From the NCBI RefSeq assembly GCF_050908995.1, contig NC_135123.1, forward strand, positions 7,564,001-7,628,000: a stretch of 64,000 nt of DNA, written 5' to 3'. This document shows, in pieces, positions 23,301-35,957 of this stretch (positions within the stretch are counted from its first letter, which is position 1; every line of letters begins with the position of its first letter). Position numbers and translations under genes: made by a program. The notes below the pieces were generated by a model. That model made no database searches, was not told the origin of the DNA, and saw nothing but the letters and a program-made list of their open reading frames with translations. The DNA is from Andrena cerasifolii. Its lineage: Eukaryota; Arthropoda; Insecta; Hymenoptera; Andrenidae.

Positions 23301-26300
23301 CACTGTCCAACCCCCTCGCGCTAATGGCCCGCCCCGCTCGTCCCATGCGGAATCTCGCCCGGCATTAGCGACGATATTATCGCACGCACACGACGAGTAA
23401 GTTAATTTCACGACCGTGAAAAAAAAAAACAGTGCCAGCCTCGACCTACTTCTATGCAAACGATAAAGTAAGGTAAATAGTCGCGCCAGCGCGCAGTAAA
23501 ACGACTGAATTCATCCTGCCGTTCCGTTTACGTGCACGCGTAAGGTAAATGTCCCAATTTCTGCTCGCGTCCCCATTTCTGCTCATTTCGCGTTTTTCTT
23601 ATTATTATAAGGCGTCACGCTTCTACTACAGTCGCGACAAAATAATTCTAATTTACTCGAACATTTACGCGAGTGTTGCGCGAGCTAATCGAAGCGCAGC
23701 ACAAGCAACGACAAACTTTTAAAACGAGAGAGACTCTTGGATTCTTCGATCTTATTCTAGCTGGTTGTGCTAAGGAACAGCGTCGCTATTGGTATTCGAT
23801 AATTGGGGAGAAAATAGTTTTTGCAGTAAAAGTTCCTTCTTTAATAACAAAAACAGATACCGCATTGTGCTCTGGATTTAGATTTTTTTTACTATTTTTC
23901 GTGAGCAAAAATACGGACATTTATCGTATTTAATTACAAATTACTAACAGTTAAACATCGCGAGATATATTTCTTAAACAGTCTTTGAATCGGTTGATTT
24001 ATTATTTAAGAATTAATCGATTACTCTGCGAATTTGGATCGCGAAGAAATTTTTTACACCTTCCTTATGAGCAACCTCTTAAATCAGCAGAAATTGGGAC
24101 ATTCACCTTGTTTGGTTCGGCTATGATGCGTTTTACGGCAATATCCTCGCGCACTCTAAGAGGCGATCGTGTAATCGACCATTGCTGCGTAGTACGCGCC
24201 AGTTGATTAAGTCTATTTACGTCCCGATAAAAACAATACCACTCATCCCCTTTTGCTGTCCGATGCGTTTTCCCTCTATCGCCGTTAAATCAGGGACGAC
24301 GCCTCGGCATAAATGCATCCCCGCGCGATCGAGGGACATGGGGAACGAGGGAGCCCCCCCCGGGACGATAAAAGGAGTCGTTCACTCGAGTGACGCAATT
24401 CATCAGCGAAGAGATCAAATAATTTACGAATCGATCACGTTCAGCCAACGACATTTAAATACGCGGCGTTGCATGCTTATGCAAACGGTCGGGCTTAAAT
24501 TAATGGTCGCGATTAATCAAACATATAACACGATCGTCGGAACTGACCGGCGGACACGATCCCTTCGAATTGTAGCCCGAGTGTTTCGAGTACAAGGCAT
24601 GACTGGTGCGATTAAAACAGGAATACGTGTGTGCTCGCGTGTGCGCCGCTGTGCAATAAAAATTCTCGTTGCACGAACGTTCTCTTATCATTCCAGCTAT
24701 GTCGGCGGGCAGATTAAAATTAAAGCATCGATCGTATCGATTAACGAGGAACACGAGCAACGCAGCCAGTTCCTCGTTTCCTTCATTTCGATGGAAGTAA
24801 TAATAATAAAAATAAAAGAAGAGAAAAAAACAATTGCCCGACTACCTAAGCCGTCTCCAAACTCGCGATAAGTTATCTGTGGCTCTTTAAAAGCGATTAC
24901 ACGAGCGCGGTAACGCGACTATTCGAGAAGGCCCCTTCGTTCTTTTTTTTTTAAGGAAAGGAGGGGTCTCCCCTGTTGTTACGCGCGGAAGGAATTATCA
25001 GTTCAAGGGTCACGGACTCTGTACTTTCTCAACTGTATCAGATTATGTAAGGGTTAACGTTTCCACTAGCTCCAACACCATACTCTTCCCGCTGGACTCG
25101 TGCCCCCCTCTAAGGACAACGGTTGCGTCATAAACGGTCGCCCGGTGAACGAATTCAAGCTCCTCGCGATAATTAGCGCGCGAGAGAAATGCGTGCATCG
25201 TTCGGTGGCTCGAAATGTTTGAAGGCGAAGCACACGAGCCTTACGCAACAGTGACACGGCTCCTGTGCTCCGTGGCGTAACAACGCGCAGATAAAATACA
25301 GGGAGACGTAATCTACTAGGCGCCTTCGTCACCCTTCCTCCCCGCCCCGTGATTCCAGCTTCGCCCAGGCGCTTCTTACCAGCGAGCAGCGGCTAAAGAT
25401 CGCCGAGCACGGCGGATCACCCGGTATATATGATCGCAAGTATATGCCCCCTTTTCTTTTTGCACAACGGAGAAAGCAAAAGCGACCGACAAATAGAAAT
25501 AGTTGTCCGCGGTCAGTGCACCACTCGCGGTGCGTGTCGCGTGTTTTCAGGGACGTGTTTCGCCGCACTGGCCCGGAAAATGTAGCGCACTGCGACAAAT
25601 TTCTATTCCGCCGCTGGAGACGGGACAGAAGTCCACGCGACGGTCGCGGGAACGTCGAGGATCATCGGGATGGCGTGTACCGTCGCAAGATTATTTAAAA
25701 CATTCCCCAAGCCCGAGCGATAACCAGCGGAGTATTAAAAAACGCCTGGAGACCCTAAAAATATTCATAATTCTCCCATACATTAGAAAACATAACTTTC
25801 ATATTCCTTGGCTAGGAATTGTAATTAAGTCTGTACGAATTCAAATTATTTTCAAGCCGTCCGAAGAACGGCCGCTTCACGGACACGCTCGAGGAGATAA
25901 GAGTACGTCCGCGGTAAAGGGATAAGAGCTATATCGAATTCTTAACGCTGTCCAATTCCGAATTCGATAATGCCCGGTCGGTGCGTTAGCGATCCCCGCT
26001 GATGGGAGTCAGGATGGATGCGCGCGAGCTTGTACTTCCTCTTGTCACCAGCAGAAAGGACCTCGAATAATTTCCTATGGTTATCTGCCTGTACTAAATT
26101 GCCCATTCTTCGCGCGTATTTGCCCGTCGTACGGCCCTGAGCGTTTCTCCTCGTAAGTACACGTGTACGCACGAGAGACGCGCGTATAAATACACACGCG
26201 TCGTGTTGGTTTATATTTATACGCGCAAGGGTGCCCCTTCGCGCGGGCTCCCTCTCTCAGCGACGCAATTCTAGACCGAAAGCGCACCGCCAGGAAAATG

Positions 26301-28040
26301 CCGGCACATTTGTTTCCTCCGTACGAATAAATTCATTGTCATGGCGACGCAAGGACTTAGCAACGACGAGCGGACGGGCCACGACTGCGTTTTCAACCGC
26401 GATCGACACGCTTCACGTACGCGCGCAATGGCGAAACCTTTTTTCTTTTTCAAACGCGCTCCTCGGCGGGTTCAAGATCGCGCTTTCGACGATACTCGAG
26501 GGCCGTTGCCCAATTTACCATTATTCTACACTGGGCTTCGATGTAATTTGGCTGTGTCAAGTTTAAGGAGAAAATCTATATTCGCGATGGACTGATTTGT
26601 GGCTTCAGTTGTTAATAAACGGCCTCTCTTCAAAAGAAACTAGCTAGCTTTCCTTCAGTGGCATTAAATAAGTGTCACTTAATTGTAGCAAAATGAAATT
26701 TAGGCACTGCACTAATTGATACTAATTATCATATTTTGAAAGTATTGGTATTCATTCTGCTCGTGAAGTGGGATGAAACGCGCTCCAGCGTAAAATATTG
26801 CGTGCTGACGCTGCTGCGCTTCCCCCTCCCCTTTTGTCTTCTTTGCTACCACCCCATACCACGTTTCACTCCAGCCGCCTATTCTTTTCCCTGCACCCGA
26901 AAAGCGCCCTACTATGCCGCCACCGACGCGCTGCTTTAATTGCGACTGAATGCGAGTATTAAAGAGACATCGATATCGTAGCAGCGAATTCAGATATGCC
27001 TTTGGCCTCCACGTTTTCTCAGTTTACGCTAACACCTCGATTAACGTTGATAAAATGCACGTTATTGGTAAAATCAGCTGAAAAGTGTATAGAGTAGACG
27101 AGCAACGTAATCGCCACGAAAGACTGTACAAAAATCTTTTTTTTCCCGCGAGCAGAACGAACTACTTCGTTTGCATACGATATTCCATGAACGACACAGT
27201 TCGTTCACACGGAACACGCTCGCACGGGTAGCGAGTCGTCGGTAACGCACGCTCGCCGGAACTGCATTCCTCGCGAAAACGTAATTTCCCGCCAATTCTT
27301 TAAGCATTAGCACGAGGTCCAATTGCTCTGCATTTAAAACCCTAAACATTCGCGAAGCGCACGTACCGTGGTCTCATTCAATTACCTTAAATCGACTGTG
27401 ATTAATAAATAAATACACTAATATTTACGCCACACAACTTCTCTATCTGAAGCGTGAGAAAGCAGCATCGCGTCGAAGCACGCGATACCGGCTACTATTC
27501 GCGAATGATTGACATACTATTTGCTCGCCGAGCGTAATTGTCACGAAAGCTGTTGTAAATGGGAAAGAGATGATCGTTTAATCAGTTGAAGTTCACGCTG
27601 GATAGATAAAAGGCGAAAGGAATTTTTTCGCGTCGCCAGCAATTAGATATCCCGCCTCGGGGGTCGGCGTGGCTAGTGTTTCGAGCAATACCACGCGCCT
27701 AACGCGTCGCCGCGTCCCTAATCATCGCGGTTCGTAAGTGAAAAGCGCGAGAGCGGCGTAAGAAAAACGAGGATCGCGTTTCGGCGGCGTGCTAGAGGCT
27801 CGCGGTAGGACGCAAGCCCGTTCCCGTTCCAAGATCCCGTTCGGACCTGTGTCTGTGCGGTGAGGTTTATTCGTGGCAGTGCTTACTTTTCGTCGAATCC
27901 GTTGATTTGCCGGAACGTGTCAACCGGCGAACGATGCAACCTATCACGAGGACCACCCCGCCAAGGAGCAGCGCGCTCACGAGTTCGAGGATGGACACGC
28001 CGCTCAGGCCCGGCGTGATTTTTGCCTCTGTACCCTCCAT
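20352..28040 (-). CDS. Tbl2: TBL2 (transducin beta-like 2), first two coding exons, 3' part outside window
   Basis: Exon 1 is 28040-27887: 51 codons starting MEGTEAK, with a hydrophobic membrane anchor (LELVSALLLGGVVLVIGCIV, residues about 19-38), ending at donor GTAAGC. Exon 2 is 20594-20352, entered through TTTTCTCGTTGCAG; phases agree (A plus AT). It encodes an acidic and Lys-rich linker (NKRAKNKKRREAQQ), then EFTHSWMVGALKGHTARVL and FSSNGKFLASCAE, the start of the first WD repeat, and ends at donor GTATGT in phase 1. The order of N-terminal anchor, basic linker, FTH and first WD repeat matches TBL2, an ER membrane WD-repeat protein linked to PERK and the stress response. The remaining roughly 350 residues of WD propeller are nowhere to the left within this window, so intron 2 must exceed 20 kb or the gene is broken. 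Confidence 0.8.
20595..22288. other. TBL2 intron 1, left part
   Basis: Non-coding; several CpG-rich stretches, no domain-bearing frame. Confidence 0.5.
22289..22783. mobile_element. TTAA-flanked foldback element (piggyBac-like MITE)
   Basis: Flanked by TTAA at 22285-22288 and 22784-22787, both preceded by CG. Inverted ends: GGGGGAACACACACCACTGTG left, CACACAGTGGTGTTTCCCG right. Pairing continues inward through GTAAGCCATTTTTAAGAATT / AATTCTTAAAAACAGCTTAC and through AATAATTTACAGTTTTC / GAAAACTGTAAATTATT. It is 495 bp, AT-rich inside, with no coding frame. It lies in TBL2 intron 1. Confidence 0.7.
23542..24109. mobile_element. Inverted-terminal-repeat element, family unassigned
   Basis: The ends AAGGTAAATGTCCCAATTTC and GAAATTGGGACATTCACCTT pair over about 24 bp with one mismatch. 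A partial tandem copy of the left end (CCCATTTCTGCTC) follows directly. No clear target duplication was found. It lies in TBL2 intron 1 and has no coding capacity. Confidence 0.5.
24110..27886. other. TBL2 intron 1, right part
   Basis: A 229-codon open frame runs over 24182-24871 on the plus strand but has no domain, no splice-supported context and a composition like its flanks; it is not called. Nothing else was recognised. Confidence 0.45.
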
Positions 28041-31000
28041 TCTTCCGTGCAGCTTACGATTTCGTGACAATCACACACACTTCTCGTTCTTTTGCCTCAC
28101 CGACCGCACTTTCGTCGCTTACGGTCGACTCGCTTACGGGCTCGTGAAAGGTCGCGGAAAAATCGCGGACACGAGACGCGACTGAGAGCACACACGACCG
28201 CGTGTTCCGAAAAACACGAGATAACGCGTAACGATCGCGGTCAGTGCGTCAACTCCGCGGCGGACCAGAACTACACGGCTTGTAGACGGGACGCTTGATC
28301 GCCGACAAATCTCTAGCCACGAACCAGATGAATCGCAGAAACGAAACTCCACAGGATACTCGGAACAGTCTCCGAGCGTTGTCGCCCACAAGGCTGATCG
28401 CTGCATTTGATTCCTGCCTGCTCGTTCTTTTAACCCTGCTGTTCAGTATGGTTAACAATGTTCTTCTTTAATCACCTTCGCCGAACTGTTCGACAAGTTT
28501 TGGGGACTGAGCAGGTAAACACACCTCGTGGCTTTCGTGCGGCATTCGTCCTGTGGCGGGAATTTTGAACCGCGATCGTTGAAATTTCGGCGCGGTAGGT
28601 GTCCCAAGCACGACCGTGTCTGCTACGCGGTTGAAAGAACAATGTTCGCATTCCTCGGTCCCCTGATCGTTTTTCTCTTGGCACCCGTCGCGAGATTTGC
28701 CTGCCCCGATGATAAAGTTACTGTGCTTCGTGTTGTTTCTGGGTCACCGTCGCACGATCGTCACCGGAGTTCGTATTTCGTGCACGACACACTTCGTCGC
28801 TCGCAATTCGTTCTGTCCGAGCTCCCTCTGTATGTACGAACGCGTGCACAAGCCAGCGTGGAATCGGTCCTTCCGCGCTGTCTGCGGATTTATGTCATCG
28901 GGCTTGAACGGGAGGCACAACGCATCCCTTGTTGCCCGTCGATCGAGGCGGCCTAGAGCCGGCTACTCTGTCTCGTTTTCGCGGAAAGAAACGATAGAGT
29001 GTCGAGCTCCGTGGCTAGCGGCCCTCCGTCTTGTTGCGCGGACCGTTGTTCGCGTGAACGTGAATCTGATGCGAGGTGTCGTCGATCGGATCTGTCGGAA
29101 TACTCACTGGGCGGTATAGTCAAAGAAAGTAGCGTGGCGATTTACTCGAGGCAATCGACGTTACCGCGCAACTTACGTAAGCCGTTCGGCTGATCGCGTG
29201 CTCTGGCGGTACACTCGCAAATCAGATGGAATATCATCGCGAACGAGACACGTTCGGAGGCTCGACTAGTGAGAACGTAACGCTCGTAAGAGCTCGAAAC
29301 GCGTGTTTGCCGGAACGTGCCATTAGTGCCGGTATATACGCGCTCGTACCCTTGCTGCCTCGCGTTTAACGCGCTCCGTCCATGATCCCCCACTATCGTT
29401 CAACCCCCCCGAGCAACTACATGCTCTCCCACCGCGATGTACTTGCGCGGTACAACCGAGCGTCGTCGCGCTCGTCGCCGCGCGAGTTTTCTGTCCTGCG
29501 CTACGAGCTACGAGGATCCATGCTACTGGACGCTTCTTAAATTTCACTCTTTTCTCCTCCACGCGCTCTACAATGTACATTATTAAAGGAATAAGGATAT
29601 GAGAGTTTTCAGATGTCTAGAACTATGAATGCTTAGTCATTTTATGCGCTGTAAGTATATTCGATCGCATCGATGAATGATGGCTTCGTAATAGTCACGA
29701 GTGAACGTGTCACCACCTAATCGATCTAACGTTGAATGGTCGATACGATCTGCCGTACCTACCGCGTACGAAAAAGCGCCGTTAATTAACTGTAGATTTA
29801 AAAGTATCACTTTCGAAATCTTAAGAATTGGTTTTCTAAATCGCAGGAGTTTCTAAAATAGTATTAATAAATTGATTTGGGAATTAGCTAAACGTTTTAC
29901 GTAACAAAATTGCATTCCTCGAGAAGTGGAGGATGACGGGATTCCGGAAATCCTATTATACTTCGATTCATTCATAAGAGAGGCTATGTAATTTTCTTGG
30001 AACGTGACAAAGGTGTTCCCAGAAGCGTGGCAAGTGGTGACTAGCTCATTTTGCGTGACGCGTGGATGGAAGCACGCCTGGCGGTTTGAGGAAAGTATAC
30101 CGCGTCATAGAGAACGACAAAGTATCAAGATCCTCTCGGATGGGGCACCGTTGCGCCGCTGCTATTACCGACGAAGACAAGATAGCCCCGTATTACCGAC
30201 CAAGCCGATCCGTCATCTTTGACTCTCTTGGGAACCGACTATTTTCTCATGTATAGGAAATAGGTCTTCCGTGATCGGAACGCACGCACGTTATCGACAT
30301 GCAGTCGGTCACGAAGTTACATGATCTACTGTGACCTAACGACGAGCCGTACGAACGTGCTCGTAACGGCAAGATGTGTTAAATTCAACCCGTTACTCGC
30401 CCCGTTACTTTTCCTCATTTCAAACGTCTTCGTCCTCGATTCGAGGCTCTCTCACGTGCGAGCCTCGCTACCGTGCCTCGATACTCCATATGTAAACAGA
30501 AGGCTCGGAAACGTGAACAGACCATTTAATTCTCATCGATTCAATCGAACCTCCGTGAAACTAATTAGAGTACTACGCGCGCTATTAGGACAGCCTCTCG
30601 AAATATAAATGTCCTTTCGGTGGAGACATCGAAATCACGCGAATGTCACCTCTGCTCTTTCGCCTGGTGGGGGGGGGGGGGGAACGGCAGGATTCATAAA
30701 TTCTGTCGATTTCTGCTCGTTAATGTTGAGATTAAACAGTGTTAAACGCTGTTTCATGGCACAGACGGCGGGCACAACCTCTATCTATATAATTGTCATC
30801 GTTGTTTACGATACACTTAATAAATACTTGACAGCAACGACAAGCTAATGCGCCTTAATAACACTTTACGACCGAAGTTTTCGTTCCATCTGGAACTTGC
30901 GATACCGAACCGCTGCGCAATAAGCGACCAGCGTTTTGTTGCTCCCTCGATAATTAAACAATGAGACTCGGATCCACGCGCGAGACGCCGCAAAATGCGT

Positions 31001-33327
31001 CGTACATATTTATAAATCCGTGAACCGTCTCGTTCTAGCGAGCGCGTTTTCGCGCGGACGCTTTATCTGCGACTTGTTCCCTCGGCTTCGGTCCGCGCGT
31101 CAATTTCCACGAGAGATATTCGTGTGTCCCTTCCGCGGGCGTCTCGTTGCCGACTCGGACTCCAGGCAGCCGAATTGTCGCTCGGAGCCGTACCGTGGCC
31201 CGCTCTAAAATACCCGCGGAAGCTAACACAAAGAATAGGAGGAGATTAGGCCGCGGAACGTTGTGGCGCAACGGTCCTCCGATCCTAAGTGCTTTGTACG
31301 GTACGGCGTATCGAAGAGAAAGAAGCACGACACGCGGAGCGATAAGGTGGAAACGTTTCCCTGTCGGGACGTAAGTGTCCACTGATGACGCTACGAAATT
31401 TCCGCTCTGCTTCCGTCGTTGGTGACGCGACTGGTACGCGTTAGAAATCCCCTAATCAAATCTAGACTTAACACAGAGACGTTTAGAGGCGCCTAACGGC
31501 ACTCGACCCTTCGGTAAGCCTACTGCTCGTGCTATTCAGATGCAGCTGATCGAATACAAATTGAACAGCGAGGTGTAACGTCTGGCCTTACGAAATGGCT
31601 CTTATCTAAATCATTAATGATGAGTCACATCTGCGTATCAGGGTGTTCTCGCGTGAGACGAGCATATAATATAACAGGTGCAGCTTCGAACTAGAAAAAG
31701 AGATGCTATAAGTCGTTAACTGCCTCGGAGCGAACGTTTATGCTTCTGTTTTCACGCGGACAACAAGATACTTATTTAACAGCGCAAGCTTATCAGCGGG
31801 AATTCGGAAATTTCGGCTGCGTCGCGCGTCGACGAATTAAACGCGATGTGTACGTTAGAATACGCTTTCTTATTAGCGCGAGATAACGTCAGAGGCCAAA
31901 CACGCGTTCGGCGCGTAACATATTATTATCCACGATGGAGCTTGACCCTGAGGCGAGATAAGTTTGGTGTACATGGATTTTCGCTATAGATGCAACGAGC
32001 CAATAACAGTGTCTCTCTATGTTTCTATTTAAGGCCGCCACTCGATTTCTGCATTGGAAAATTAACAACGACCTCGAGGCAGGCGGAGGCTAATTAAAAT
32101 TTAAAAAACGAGGGAACAGACTTTGAACCTATGGTATCCCTAACGAGTTGGTGGAATTTTCTTAGTTTCTAATTTCAAAGGAAACGTCCGCTAGCATAAT
32201 TCTGAACAAGGAACTCCGCGTTCCATCGCTACGTAACGCAAACATAGCCGATTAATTATTCATAATGGTCTCCCGATCACTCGCCGCTGCGAGCCGATTA
32301 TGCATTTCATTAAGTCCCCGTCGTATTTGGTAAACAGTACTCGAAATGGCTCGTAATAACATCGCTCCGGTGAATGCTAGCACGAATCAAACCCTCGAGC
32401 GTGTAAGACCGAGGATTCAGATTCAGCTACAGGTTGTTGAACGGTGAATTGATAAAAACTTGCGTCCTCCTCGTTGTACACAATAACAAGTTGTACTATT
32501 TCATTGGAATCGGACACTAACTATCCAAAAAACAATGCTAGGCATCGATTCGAAGCCCAAGGTCGCAACCGTCGGTCACATGTTTACACGAATTCTTTTT
32601 TTTTGTTTTCTTTATCTCCGATGGATAACGCGAACAAAGAGACACGCTGTACGCTCACCGATGCGGAGTACCTGAGCTTCGAAATTGGCACAGCGCCACG
32701 AAAGAAGTGCGCAATTCCGCGGGCGGGATTGCTACGCGTATACATTACTGGGAAGAATAATTTTGGGCGGCTGCGACGCAGGGGTGATGCTCCGCGCGAG
32801 GTCTCAAGGGAATTGGAAATCGGGCGGACAAAGAGCGGAGCGAGAGAAACACGCTGGATCGCTTTATCGGCGGGTCGTCGCCGCGTACGTCCGTCGAAGC
32901 CACTCGAAGCGGCGAAACCGCCTTCGAAGACGGAGATTTGCCAGCAGCTTTGCGTCCGAGATTCACTGTAACTCCAACGCAGGGTCTATGGAGACTATTT
33001 TCGGTGGCACATCGGTTCCTTATTTAACTCCGACATCCGGTCCGCCGTTCCTTCGCATCATACTAGCGACAGGAGGGATTCATGGGCCAACCGTTTACCG
33101 TCTGCCTCTCCGCTTATCGCTGCAGCAGTCGGAGGCGGCCGATGTTTCACCGCTTCCATCCGATGTTACGTCAGTTTCAGTGGGATGGTATCTTACGACG
33201 CGCTCGGTCGCCTACGAAAAGCTCGCGACACCGTCGCTTGACAGAAACTATACTTTGCAAGACGGGCCACCGAGGCGCTGTTCGCCCCACGTGTTTAACG
33301 ACCATCAAAACAAAAACATTCACTCAC
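28041..33327. other. Intergenic or intronic DNA upstream of TBL2
   Basis: Contains the TBL2 5' flank and a run of 14 G at 30669-30682. Small frames throughout lack domains. If 33328-33400 is the exonuclease first exon, the whole stretch is its intron. Confidence 0.45.
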
Positions 33328-33400
33328 CGCGCTCGCCCAGCGGACGCTGCTGCTGCTCGGTTCTCTGCTGAGCCTCCTCCAGCAGCAACTTAACGGTCAT
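33328..33400 (-). CDS. Candidate first coding exon, possibly of the REXO1-like gene
   Basis: On the minus strand an ATG at 33400 opens 24 codons, reading MTVKLLLEEAQQ... and ending GER, followed by a consensus donor GTGAGTG at 33327. The exon is 73 nt and leaves one base (G). The REXO1-like exon at 11904 begins with AT and needs exactly one base (G+AT gives Asp), so the two would join in frame. They would then form a product of about 624 residues. This remains tentative: phase agreement happens by chance one time in three, and the acceptor at 11905 has a weak pyrimidine tract. It could instead belong to an unrecognised gene. Confidence 0.35.
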
Positions 33401-35957
33401 TGTTTCAAGGGCGGCTCGAGGCTCCCGGTTCACCTGCCTCTCCGTTTGATATTCGAGGTTCCTCGGCGGGCGGGGGCCGGGTCTCGTGGCGATGCATCGA
33501 TGCCCACCGGTCCCTTGTCAAAACACACTTGGCCCCTTGTTACGCGTGGTTCCGCGCGGCGACTGTGCGAGCTGCGGCGCGTGGTGCACGGCGCGCGCGC
33601 GTCAAGAAAACGCGACTAATAGGAAAACGGCGGCGGTAACACGAGCGTGGAAAATGGAGAAAAGAGAAGGGCGTGTGTACGTGAAGCGCGTTCGTCTATC
33701 GCGGCCAAGCCGTGGCATCGTGTACACTGAGTCACGAGCAACGTGTTCCCGCCGGTTTATGAAGAGCCACGGGTTCAGCTGATGTGCGCATGTGTCGGTG
33801 AATGCACCCGCCGTCGCGGCCAACGCGCGCCTATATTGACACGTGTTGCACGACGATAACAGGGGCCGATAACACTGCACCAGAGACAGAAGTAACGACG
33901 CAGAAACTGGCTGTGTCGGACGGCTGGCTGGCCGCGGCCTCGTCTCATCCCACCGTTCCAAACACCTCCCCCGCGTTTCCACGGTCACTGTCTCTGTTTC
34001 TCTCTTTCCCTCGCTCTGGGCCACTTCCTTTCTTCCTCTGGAATTATGTACCCTGCGCATACGTATCGATAACAGTGAATGGCTTTTGTTTCGGTCACGC
34101 GACAATTGTAATCTCTGGGATACAGATCGCTGTCGATCGAATCGATTCCTTCCGCTTCGAGGATCGGCGACTCGATCGCGACTGCTTAGATAGCAACGTT
34201 CGCCCGTTTCTGGATGGTAGGCTAAAAATAGATGGGATGCTCTTATGGTTAGAATGGATTTGATCGATGTGCACGATGGCCTGTGGGTGTTGATTTTAGA
34301 AACACCATCGGAAGAAACCCGTGGGAGGTACGAAATTGTTAAGTCACCTCACAAATTAGGAAGACCAGCGATAGAGGTCACTGCAGACTTGATATTCGTA
34401 TTTCGAACACGGCGCGTGAATTTAATCGTCCACTGGGTCTCGTTGTTCGGCGGCTGCTCATTAAACAACATTTGTAGTCGTTGCTGGATTACCGGGCAAT
34501 TCACGGGGAATATAAATCACCGTTTGCCGACGCGGCTGATTTAATTACGTCGATATGAGTGGAATGATAATCGCAGAATCTCTCTGCCGATAAAAAGAAT
34601 AAGCGTGTGATACGGTAGTGTCGGGGGAATATAAATCGTTCTGTCGAATTCTTTTTTATGTCACTTATTGAAAAAACCAGTTAGTAGAATAACACTGTGG
34701 CGCCCTCTGTCGTCATTCTTGCGAACCATAATTACTCGGCCGATCATTTCAAACGCGTAGAGGAATGGAAACTATATTGATTTTTTTGCGATGCAAACAA
34801 AAGCTGTTTTCAGCGAATTGCAATTTACGTCGCACTTCTTTCTGTAGATACTTGGTAGATACTTCAGGGAGATGTGTATACGCTACGGAAACAACTATGT
34901 ATTAATATGTAAAAGTAAACTTCCGGTCTTACTTTCTTATTAACATGAGCGTCTACAAAATTTAACAAGTTCGTAAAAATACCATCGCAATGCCCGGGGA
35001 AAAGAGAAACAATCAACGAAGGGGAAGACGGAGCTATGTTTCGTCGCCGTTTCGATCAACGTCTTCAACCCCAGCGTCGCAACAAAAACGGTAAATCTAC
35101 AATTGGAAAAAGTCATCGGTAACCCAAATCGTATGATCTTCACTTTTCGCCGTGCTTCAAAAATAAATAGCTTGCGGTCCTGCGCACGAACAAACGCAGA
35201 TACGCGTTTTGTTTATGGCAAACATTTTGTGTACATACTTATGGTTATCGTTCGCACTAAAAATACTGTATTAGGAACTGATTAAATATACACTTATTCT
35301 GAGGAAAGGTCTATAAACAAAATATCTTACGCGAAATCGTGCAACGATCTTTCAGACATTCGTAATATATAGTTCAGCAATGATGAGTACGAATTTTCTA
35401 TCTTTAAATAAATAGATTTTCGATGCAGTAGTACACTGTGCTGTATGGTAATAAGGAATTTATAAGTTATATACCAATAATTTAATTTTTTTACGTGCAC
35501 GTTCATCGGTAATTATAGTCCACTTAAATATTGTATATATTTATCATGCCAGCCAACATCACCTGCACATTGCACAGTGTGAAGTTCACTGATGATGAAT
35601 AATATCAGAAAGTTTCAACGACAATTCAACGTTTAGCGACAGAATAAGCCGCTGAACGAAATTTTACAACGTCCATCCAATTTCCTACGTTACTTAACCG
35701 GAATTCTATCGAATTTCTATTGATTCTCTAACGATCTGAAGTGCGCCACGTTCGAGAGCTAGTTAATTTCCCGTTTTATTTCTGGAAAGTTCACGTGATT
35801 CGCTCTGAGTCGGCGTAAACGTTAGCGAACGTTAGGTTGCGTAACCAAGCTGAGTTAGCTGAGAGATCAAAAGTTTAGTCGCAGTCTTAGAAGATACTTA
35901 CGAGAAGAAGGACGTTTGTTTCAATTACACCAAGTTTAGCGTGCAATATCATTAAAC
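33401..35957. other. Intergenic, no supported gene
   Basis: Between two divergent gene starts. No domain-bearing frame was seen. The last 200 bp before 35958 would contain the CHCHD2 promoter and 5' UTR, but no clear TATA element is present. Confidence 0.5.

Noticed and set aside
24182..24871. 229-codon open frame, plus strand
   Set aside because: No recognisable domain, no low-complexity or codon signal, lies in the TBL2 intron; length alone is not enough.
30669..30682. Run of 14 G
   Set aside because: Single homopolymer, not four spaced G tracts, and prone to sequencing error; not called as a regulatory structure.
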